Shown in pieces: positions 1 through 5,444 of a stretch of 5,444 bases of DNA (positions are counted from its first letter, which is position 1; the number at the start of each line of letters is the position of its first letter). The notes beneath the pieces were generated by a model that was not told the DNA's origin, did not search any database, and saw nothing but the letters and a program-made list of their open reading frames with translations. A program made the translations under genes and the position numbers. The DNA comes from GCA-2862585 sp965661345 (GTDB lineage Bacteria > Bacteroidota > Bacteroidia > Flavobacteriales > UBA7312): NCBI GenBank assembly GCA_965661345.1, contig CBFIDK010000029.1:1-5444 (forward strand), read 5' to 3'.

Positions 1-77
1 CCACACCACACCACACCACACCACACCACACCACACCACACCACACCACACCACACCACACCACACCACACCACACC
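1..77. repeat. (CCACA)n pentanucleotide tandem array, about 15.4 perfect copies, cut by the left edge
   Basis: Bases 1 to 77 are an uninterrupted CCACA repeat with no mismatch. The first departure is at 78, where C replaces the expected A. The true length is unknown because the array starts at base 1, and such an array could itself have ended an assembly contig. The + strand of the unit has no T, so no reading frame through it can contain a stop. The frame of the downstream gene reads through it as five TPHHT blocks. Gain or loss of one unit shifts the frame by 5 bases, a property shared with contingency repeats. The complementary strand is (GGTGT)n, with regular GG pairs every 5 bases. Confidence 0.97.
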
Positions 78-665
78 CATTGTTTAGTAATACTTTCGTT
101 TTTAATTTTCTTTAGTTTTCCAGCTTACAGCCAAGTAATGGTTTTAGATGCAATTGGCGACTGTGTAAAGTATGATTTTGAATATACCAATTGTGCTAAT
201 TTGACATCTCCAGATGATTGGTTAGGCTATGTTGGTACGCCCGATTGCGCAGCAACTAGGCAAGCTGTAATGTATCCGACGGATGCGGATGATGAAGTTT
301 TTATTGGTGCCGAATCAGTTAAAAGAAATATTTCTTATCTAGGAATAACTGCTGGGATGAATATTACAGTTTCTCTTACAGTAGCTGCAAGCAATAATAA
401 TTGGGGAAGTTATATCTATCCTGGCACTCATGAATTTGAAATCAGAACTTTCAACAATGACCCTGGTTATTATTCAGCAGATTTTTTTTATGATGAATTT
501 TGTACTCACGGAGGTGAGGTTATTCTTAGTGGAGCTAATATTTCTTTAACAGGTATTACATTTGTTAATTCTTTCACATTAACTCAAGATGCTAACTGGA
601 TAGCCATTGGATGTTGCCTGTTGTCGGGAGGAATTGTTTTTGATGATTTGGAGATATGCTGGTGA
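3..665 (+). CDS. Small secreted cysteine-rich protein (5' end not in window or start lost); paralog of the 903-1511 gene
   Basis: I do not recognise a named family. The first in-frame ATG (138) is not a believable start. The codons from 81 to 134 encode a hydrophobic core and a cleavage site (CLVILSFFLIFF...AYS|Q) that align without gaps to the signal peptide of the paralog at 903. Between the CCACA array and 138 there is no ATG, GTG or TTG in frame, and the frame is open to base 3, so the listed start is simply the edge of the open frame. Homology supports coding only from about 81. After ATG 138 the protein has Cys at residues 9, 19, 37, 122, 159, 160 and 174 and ends FDDLEICW. The six shared cysteines suggest disulfides outside the cytoplasm. 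There is no C-terminal sorting domain, so the type IX route is not indicated. The regular beta-like pattern and Asp-rich end resemble a jelly-roll domain, which is inference. Alternatives are an active gene starting upstream of the array, or a pseudogene that has lost its start. Confidence 0.72.
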   Translation, partial: TPHHTTPHHTTPHHTTPHHTTPHHTHCLVILSFLIFFSFPAYSQVMVLDAIGDCVKYDFEYTNCANLTSPDDWLGYVGTPDCAATRQAVMYPTDADDEVFIGAESVKRNISYLGITAGMNITVSLTVAASNNNWGSYIYPGTHEFEIRTFNNDPGYYSADFFYDEFCTHGGEVILSGANISLTGITFVNSFTLTQDANWIAIGCCLLSGGIVFDDLEICW

Positions 666-750
666 TAAGAAAATGTCTTTGAAGGTGTAATATTTAAAGT
701 TTTTTTTTAAAAACAATAGTTGGAAAAATAGAGCAAATTTTCAGAATTTT
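666..750. other. AT-rich intergenic segment between the first small gene and the 13-bp array
   Basis: This segment is AT-rich and carries no convincing ORF. It holds a weak T-rich hairpin and a promoter-like pair of motifs, listed separately. I see nothing else in it. Confidence 0.6.
699..714 (+). terminator. Possible weak terminator hairpin after the first small gene
   Basis: GTTTTT (699-704) and AAAAAC (709-714) form a 6-bp inverted repeat around a TTTT loop, 34 bases after the stop codon at 663-665. The stem is almost all A:T and no U tract follows it, so it is a poor intrinsic terminator. The position after the stop is the main support. Confidence 0.25.
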
Positions 751-751
751 G
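720..751 (+). promoter_or_regulatory. Possible Bacteroidota-type promoter before the 13-bp array
   Basis: TTG at 720-722 and GAATTTTG at 744-751 are separated by 21 bases. They resemble the Bacteroidota primary sigma pattern (TTTG or TTG near -33, TAnnTTTG near -7), with two mismatches in the TA of the -7 element. If used, transcription would start within the first repeat unit, leaving nearly the whole 13-bp array in the 5' untranslated region of the 903 gene. The match is weak, and AT-rich DNA gives such hits by chance. Confidence 0.22.
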
Positions 752-891
752 CGGTCTTAAACGGCTGTCTTAAACGGCTGTCTTAAACGGCGGTCTTAAA
801 CGGCGGTCTTAAACGGCGGTCTTAAACGGCTGTCTTAAACGGCTGTCTTAAACGGCGGTCTTAAACGGCGGTCTTAAACGGCGGTCTTAAA
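751..891. repeat. 13-bp tandem repeat array (GCKGTCTTAAACG), 11 units with two unit types in a higher-order order
   Basis: Ten full units and one 11-base partial unit run head to tail from 751. They differ only at the third base, G or T. Reading left to right the types are G T T G G G T T G G G, so units 2-6 and 7-11 repeat the block TTGGG with a 65-bp period. The last unit breaks off 11 bases before the ATG at 903. The array cannot be coding for long in any + frame, because 13 is not a multiple of 3 and TAA recurs every 39 bases at most. TAA at 888-890 is the in-frame stop just upstream of the next gene. The array is more GC-rich than the flanking DNA. Confidence 0.97.
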
Positions 892-902
892 ACAATACGT
901 CT

Positions 903-1511
903 ATGAAATTCCTTATAAGAATAGCCTTCATCATATTTTTTAACCTTTCTGCATACAGTCAAGTAATGATTTTGAGTGCAGACGATAATTGTTATTCTGA
1001 TCCTTTCGAATTTACCAACTGTGTTGTAAATGCAAACGCTATTGGATGGCAAAATTACGTTGTATCCCCTGATTGTGCTGCAGCCAGACAAGCCATTATG
1101 TACCCAACGGATTCTGATGATGAAATGTTTGTGGGTAATGAAGCTACCAAAAAAAACATTTCTTCTTTGGGATTAACGGCTGGCACCACCATAACGGTTA
1201 GCCTGACGGTAGGAGCGTCAAATTATAGTTGGGGTACTGTTTATGATGGTACCCATACCTTTGAAATTAGAGTCTACAGTAGTAACCCTGGTGTTTATGG
1301 ATGGAATGATAATCTTACCAATAATTTATGCCTTAATGGCGGTCAAATAATTCTGAGCGGTGCAAACACAACTACAACCGGAATAACATTTACAGCTACC
1401 ACCACGCTTACCCAAAATGCTAACTGGATAGCAATAGGGTCTTGCCCAGGACAATATGGAACGGGTGGCTCACGAGGGATAGTTTTTGATGATCTTTTGA
1501 TATGCTGGTAG
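903..1511 (+). CDS. Small secreted six-cysteine protein of unknown function (202 aa)
   Basis: I do not recognise a named family. The start at 903 is the first ATG after an in-frame TAA at 888-890 and gives a clean signal peptide: MKFLIR charged end, hydrophobic IAFIIFF core, and an AYS|Q site after residue 19, with Gln at +1 as is usual in Bacteroidota. The mature protein has six cysteines (residues 30, 40, 58, 143, 181, 201), all matched in the upstream paralog, which suggests up to three disulfides. Conserved blocks include PDCAAxRQAxMYPTDxDDExF (about 56-76), a TITVSLT strand, GTHxFEIR, LSGAN, ANWIAIG and the terminal FDDLLICW. The alternating beta pattern suggests a jelly-roll or carbohydrate-binding-like sandwich, but that is inference. 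There is no lipobox or C-terminal sorting domain, so the periplasm or outside is reached by signal peptidase I export. A 13-bp tandem array ends 11 bases upstream and may affect expression. No Shine-Dalgarno sequence is seen. Confidence 0.9.
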   Translation: MKFLIRIAFIIFFNLSAYSQVMILSADDNCYSDPFEFTNCVVNANAIGWQNYVVSPDCAAARQAIMYPTDSDDEMFVGNEATKKNISSLGLTAGTTITVSLTVGASNYSWGTVYDGTHTFEIRVYSSNPGVYGWNDNLTNNLCLNGGQIILSGANTTTTGITFTATTTLTQNANWIAIGSCPGQYGTGGSRGIVFDDLLICW

Positions 1512-1748
1512 TCATTTTATTTCAATGTTGATAAAATTATTTTCTAAAATGATTCATTTATGCTGATGTCTGTATTGAATCAACACTTAATTTAACGCAT
1601 TTTTACTAGATTATTTAATGGTATGAAATCCCTTTTCGATATATAAATAATTTGAAGATGTAAGAATCGTTTTTAATTCTAGAAAACAATAATCTCGAAT
1701 TGAAGAATATTTTATTAAATTGCGGGTTAGTTTTAAACTTCTCACTCC
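1512..1748. other. AT-rich non-coding gap with one inverted repeat
   Basis: These 237 bases hold no convincing gene on either strand. A perfect 7-bp inverted repeat, TGATTCA (1550-1556) and TGAATCA (1576-1582), spans a 19-base loop. It lies about 40 bases after the stop of the six-cysteine gene but has no following T tract, so it is not a standard terminator. I found no clean TAnnTTTG promoter element for the large gene downstream. Near matches such as ATAATTTG around 1650 have the wrong spacing. Confidence 0.6.
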
Positions 1749-4700
1749 ATGACTAGAAAATTACATTTTACATTCTTATTGCTTGCAACTTTTGCATGTG
1801 CAAAGCTTACTTTTGCTCAGATTACAACAAGCACAATAGCCCCTTATAATTCCCAAACATTCCTAGTAGATAGTGTTTTACTTGGAGATGGTGTATTGGC
1901 TACCAACCATACATACCAAGGCGATCCTAATCAAATTGGCTTTTTTAACGGAGTTAATTGCAACATTGGTATTGATAGTGGCATTGTTCTTGCCACGGGA
2001 TCAATTTCAGAGCTTGAGCCTGGAAATTTTGGTGGATTCATAGTAAACGGGATTGACGATCCTGATTTATTAGACTTAGCAAATTCTGTTCCAGAACTTA
2101 TTGGTCAAAATTTCAATGTTAGTAGCGTAAATGATGTTGCTATTTTAGAATTTGATTTTGTTCCTGTATCGTCTTATTTATCGTTCAAATATGTGTTTGC
2201 TTCTCAAGAGTATTTTGCTTACGAAAACACTCAGTACAACGATGTATTTGGCTTCTTCATTTCAGGACCAGGTATAGTAGGGCCTTACGATAGCCCAGGA
2301 GCTTTCCCAGATGGAAGTATAAATATTGCTACTTTTCAAAGTGTCGAACCAAACAGTTTAGGTGTTGATTTACCAATTACAATTTCCTCGGTAAATGCCA
2401 ATTACAACTCCTTATTTTTTGTCAATAATCAAAATAATGGAAATAATACTGTAAACCCTAGTAATGCAGACGGTTTTACTACTGTATTTACAGCCGAGGC
2501 TAATGTTGTCTGTGGAGAACTTTATCACATTAAACTCGCCATTGCTGATGGTACCGATACTGGTTTATCATCTTTCGTATTGCTTGAAGCAGGAAGTTTT
2601 AGTTCACCACGACTAGAAGTGTCTAACAGTCTTGATGTAGATTCCATAAAAATATTTACTGACTGTGGTGCCCCAGTTGAATTAACTGCTGAGGTACAAG
2701 GAAATTATACCTTCTTATGGAATAATGGAGATACTACACAAACAATTACTGCAACGCCAGGATATTACTGGGTAGAAGCTACCGATGAATTTGGTTGTAC
2801 TACGCAGTCAGATTCATTAAGAGTATATTCACAGCCTATCCCTGAAATTATTTTACCAGATACAGCCTTCTACTGTGAAAACTCAAGTTTAGTCATTGAT
2901 CCTGAAATTAACAGTGGTACGGCTCCATTTTATTACAATTGGGGAGGGCTTAGTACCGACTCAATATTAACCGTTTCTACTGAAAACACTTATATCCTTA
3001 CCATAACGGACTCTAACGGTTGTGGAGACACTCACGAAATCACGATAATTGAGCAACCCATCCCTGATTTGTTCTTTGAACCACAAGATATATTGGTTTG
3101 TGGAGGCACTCCTGTAGAGGTAAGTGTTAGTGGGGCAAGCACCTATCAATGGTCTCCAAATTTATATTTAAGTTCAGATACTGGAAGCACAGTAATGACG
3201 ACTACGGAGTCATCCTTAGTTTATACCGTAACAGGTACCGATTCTATTGGGTGTTCAAACACCTTGCAGATACCCACTACAGCAACAGATTTATTTAATA
3301 TTCAAATAGGTATTGACCCTGTATCGTGTCAAGGGTTTAACGATGGTTCAATCACATTAGTTCCAGAAAATACGGCTGTTTCACCCCTTCTATTTTCAAT
3401 AGACGGAGGTCAAAATTATTCATCAAACTTTTTATTTGATGAATTAGAGTTTGGTACCTATGAAGTGAAAATCAAAGATGGATTGGGTTGTATAAATACG
3501 GATACTGCCATTGTCCCTTCTGCAGCACCAAATATCCAAGTTATTGCAGAATCTACTGATGTACTTTGCTCAGGACAAAATTTAGGTCAAATAGGCATAC
3601 AGACAATTTCTGGGGGAAATATTACCTCAGGATACACGTACAAATGGTTTAATTCGTCAACAAATCAGATAATTAGTACCGATACCTTTGCTTACGTTCC
3701 AGCAGGTGGGTATTACCTTGTTGTAGAAGACGATAATGGGTGCCAGGGTACTGATGAGGTATCTGTTGAGCAGCCTAATTCTTTATCGTATGAAGTTTTC
3801 AAGAATGATATTTCATGTTTTGGTGCTAGCGATGGTTCAATTGAAGTATTAGTGTATGGAGGTGCAACACCACCTTACAGTTATAATTGGACCAATTACG
3901 GAAACGATACTTCTTCTGTTTTATACAACCTTTCACCTGGAACTTATACTTTAGAAATTTCAGATTTTTATAACTGCATCACACATGTTTCTGTGGATAT
4001 TACCCAGGCCAATGCACCTTTAACAGTACAATCTAGTACATCTTCAATTAATTGTTTTGGTGATCAATCAGGTTCAGCTTCTGTTGAAGTATCAGGTGGT
4101 AGTCTTCCATATTCTTACAATTGGAGTAGTGGTCATGTAACACAAACAGCAACTCAGTTGGTAGCAGGTACTTATGTGATTAATGTAACAGATAACAAAA
4201 ATTGTGTTGTAAGTGATACTGTTCAAATTAGTGGCAACCCAGAAATTGTTACTTCACTCAGTTCAACACCAACTTCTTGCTTTGGTTTAGGTGACGGAAC
4301 AGCAACGGTATCTGCAAGTGGCGGAACAGGTCCTCTTACTTATACTTGGTCAAATGGCAGTACAGCCTCATCGATAACCTCTAACTTTGGTAATTATTGG
4401 GTTAAAGTTGAAGATAACATAGGCTGTTTTGTAATAGATACTATTTTAATAAATCAACCTCAAAAACTTCGCGTTACGCTAAGACCTACTGATGCACTTT
4501 GTTATGGCTCTGCCGATGGTCAGATTACAGCTCATGTAAATGGTGGTACACCGGCTTATACTTATGCATGGTCAATTAACGGAAATCCATTTGGTGTAAA
4601 TAACGATTCATTAGTTGGTTTGCCTCAAACTAATCAACCTTATCAATTGAATGTAACGGATGCAAATGGATGTAGTCAGTTGGCGTATGCCTTTATCAAT

Positions 4701-5444
4701 CATCCAGCTGAATTAATTGCAGATGAGGGAGAAATAGTTTCAGCCTATTGTCAAAATATTCCATCGGGTGATGCATCTGTATTAGTTTCTGGTGGTTTCT
4801 TGAATACCAATGGATCTTACTCTTACAATTGGAATACAGGAGATACTTTGTCAGTAATTTCTGATAAAGTTGCAGGCTCATACACTGTTATTGTAAAAGA
4901 CGATAACGCTTGTACAGATACATTATCTTTAGAGATACCATTAGTTGAAACATTTATGTTGAGTGCTACTTCTGATTCGTTGAATTGTTTTGAAGATGGC
5001 TCAGGTTCAGCTACAGTTGTTTCAACCGGTGGTTATGGTCCGTATTCATACCAATGGAACACATCATCAGGATCAATACAGCAGACTAGTAACGCTAATA
5101 GTAATACAATTTTAGATTTAGAAGCTGGTGTTACGAGTGTTGTAGTAACGGACGTAAATGGGTGTGCCAAGACTACCCAAACTTACGTAGGACAGCCTTC
5201 AGAGTTACTTTTCACGATTTTTAAAAATAACGATGAAAGTTGTTCAGGAGATCAATCTTCATGTGATGGTGAGCTAGAAGTTATTGCTAGTGGTGGTATG
5301 GGAATGTTCACGGTTTCTGTTATTGATGGTGCCAACACTCTTTTAAATTCATTCACTTCATTTGCAGCTGTAACTATTCCTGATTTATGTTCGGGTTTTT
5401 ATCAGATTTCTGTTGAGGACGAGCGTGGCTGTGTAGGTGTTCCT
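1749..5444 (+). CDS. Very large secreted surface protein: choice-of-anchor L domain, three Ig/PKD-like units and at least nine SprB-type repeats (3' end beyond window)
   Basis: The frame is open from ATG 1749 for 1232 codons to the last base, and an in-frame TAA at 1734-1736 fixes the start region. Residues 1-23 form a signal peptide (MTRKLHF, LLLATFA core, TFA|Q). Residues about 27-284 match a choice-of-anchor L domain: DSGIVLATG (76-84), VFASQEY (149-155), DVFGFFISGPG (165-175), then VVCGELYHIKLAIADG and SSFVLLEAGSF. Three Ig/PKD-like units follow (Cys pairs 306/350, 376/425, 451/502). From about 518 come nine SprB-type repeats. Each opens with a cysteine, usually in CFGxxDG-like form (C527, 607, 690, 769, 844, 918, 1001, 1080, 1165), most have GG...YxW in the middle, and each ends GxYxVxVxDxxGC or similar. 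SprB repeats are known from the Flavobacterium gliding adhesin SprB. I infer a type IX secreted, cell-surface adhesin or matrix protein whose sorting domain is off-window. It is not necessarily SprB itself, so no symbol is given. Confidence 0.93.
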   Translation, partial: MTRKLHFTFLLLATFACAKLTFAQITTSTIAPYNSQTFLVDSVLLGDGVLATNHTYQGDPNQIGFFNGVNCNIGIDSGIVLATGSISELEPGNFGGFIVNGIDDPDLLDLANSVPELIGQNFNVSSVNDVAILEFDFVPVSSYLSFKYVFASQEYFAYENTQYNDVFGFFISGPGIVGPYDSPGAFPDGSINIATFQSVEPNSLGVDLPITISSVNANYNSLFFVNNQNNGNNTVNPSNADGFTTVFTAEANVVCGELYHIKLAIADGTDTGLSSFVLLEAGSFSSPRLEVSNSLDVDSIKIFTDCGAPVELTAEVQGNYTFLWNNGDTTQTITATPGYYWVEATDEFGCTTQSDSLRVYSQPIPEIILPDTAFYCENSSLVIDPEINSGTAPFYYNWGGLSTDSILTVSTENTYILTITDSNGCGDTHEITIIEQPIPDLFFEPQDILVCGGTPVEVSVSGASTYQWSPNLYLSSDTGSTVMTTTESSLVYTVTGTDSIGCSNTLQIPTTATDLFNIQIGIDPVSCQGFNDGSITLVPENTAVSPLLFSIDGGQNYSSNFLFDELEFGTYEVKIKDGLGCINTDTAIVPSAAPNIQVIAESTDVLCSGQNLGQIGIQTISGGNITSGYTYKWFNSSTNQIISTDTFAYVPAGGYYLVVEDDNGCQGTDEVSVEQPNSLSYEVFKNDISCFGASDGSIEVLVYGGATPPYSYNWTNYGNDTSSVLYNLSPGTYTLEISDFYNCITHVSVDITQANAPLTVQSSTSSINCFGDQSGSASVEVSGGSLPYSYNWSSGHVTQTATQLVAGTYVINVTDNKNCVVSDTVQISGNPEIVTSLSSTPTSCFGLGDGTATVSASGGTGPLTYTWSNGSTASSITSNFGNYWVKVEDNIGCFVIDTILINQPQKLRVTLRPTDALCYGSADGQITAHVNGGTPAYTYAWSINGNPFGVNNDSLVGLPQTNQPYQLNVTDANGCSQLAYAFINHPAELIADEGEIVSAYCQNIPSGDASVLVSGGFLNTNGSYSYNWNTGDTLSVISDKVAGSYTVIVKDDNACTDTLSLEIPLVETFMLSATSDSLNCFEDGSGSATVVSTGGYGPYSYQWNTSSGSIQQTSNANSNTILDLEAGVTSVVVTDVNGCAKTTQTYVGQPSELLFTIFKNNDESCSGDQSSCDGELEVIASGGMGMFTVSVIDGANTLLNSFTSFAAVTIPDLCSGFYQISVEDERGCVGVP
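3300..5444 (+). repeat. SprB-type protein repeat array, nine units of about 74-85 residues, continuing past the window
   Basis: Within the large protein the opening cysteines lie 80, 83, 79, 75, 74, 83, 79 and 85 residues apart. Each unit closes with Cys after a short Asp-led turn (DGLGC, DDNGC, DFYNC, DNKNC, DNIGC, DANGC, DDNAC, DVNGC, DERGC). Units 2-8 carry a YxW motif (YKW, YNW, YNW, YTW, YAW, YNW, YQW). Units 1 and 9 lack it. Unit 1 is of the FSIDGG type, and unit 9 has two extra cysteines (1172 and one in DLCSG). The units are clearly diverged at DNA level, so this is an old array rather than a recent expansion. Confidence 0.88.

Noticed and set aside
1..80. CCACA array resembles yeast-type C1-3A telomere sequence, so the window could be a eukaryotic chromosome end.
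   Set aside because: The array is a perfect pentamer rather than an irregular C1-3A mix, and it runs directly into a bacterial signal peptide gene followed by Bacteroidota surface protein domains.
1..80. Minus-strand reading frame starting at ATG 80-78 and open through the array (GVVWC repeats) to the edge.
   Set aside because: Any frame through a T-free/A-free pentamer is open by composition. The predicted peptide is pure repeat with no supporting homology or context.
138..665. ATG at 138 as the true start of the first small gene.
   Set aside because: It would remove an intact signal peptide encoded in frame just upstream. The equivalent Met in the paralog is residue 22, after the cleavage site.
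751..891. 13-bp array as a CRISPR array.
   Set aside because: The units are 13 bp and directly adjacent with no spacers, so it is a simple tandem repeat.
751..891. 13-bp array as replication iterons.
   Set aside because: No replication initiator gene or DnaA-box cluster is seen. The array sits directly before an exported protein gene.
861..1091. 76-codon minus-strand frame.
   Set aside because: It lies opposite the start of the six-cysteine gene and ends inside the 13-bp array. The + strand frame has a signal peptide and a paralog, so this is a shadow.
2967..3149. 60-codon minus-strand frame.
   Set aside because: It lies fully inside the large surface protein gene, opposite well-matched Ig/PKD-like units.
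4696..4881. 61-codon minus-strand frame.
   Set aside because: It lies opposite the seventh SprB-type repeat and has no features of its own.

Overview
The window looks like an AT-rich fragment of a Bacteroidota genome, most likely from the Flavobacteriia or a neighbouring class. Three things support this. All three genes are on the + strand and encode exported proteins whose predicted signal peptidase I site places Gln at +1 (AYS|Q, AYS|Q, TFA|Q). The large gene combines a choice-of-anchor L domain with SprB-type repeats, typical of type IX secretion substrates in this phylum. No Shine-Dalgarno sequence precedes the two visible starts.

Layout: 1-77 is a perfect CCACA pentamer array of about 15 copies that runs off the left edge. 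It leads without a stop into a small secreted cysteine-rich protein gene (coding evidence from about 81 to 665). A 237-bp gap follows, containing a weak T-rich hairpin, a possible promoter and an 11-unit array of a 13-bp repeat (751-891). A second, paralogous small secreted protein gene lies at 903-1511. After an AT-rich non-coding gap (1512-1748), a very large surface protein gene starts at 1749 and stays open for 1232 codons to the end of the window.

The two small proteins share every conserved cysteine, the internal blocks and a C-terminal FDDLxICW ending, but they match no family I can name with confidence. I infer extracytoplasmic, disulfide-stabilised beta-rich proteins. The large protein is probably a type IX secreted adhesin or matrix-like protein. 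Its C-terminal sorting domain should lie beyond the window.

The most notable point is that each paralog has an unrelated short tandem repeat directly at its 5' end. In the first gene the CCACA array ends exactly where the paralog's start codon would align, and no normal start codon exists in frame between the array and the end of the signal peptide. This resembles the arrangement of phase-variable surface genes with a repeat in or before the leader, but it could also mark a decayed gene or an assembly edge.
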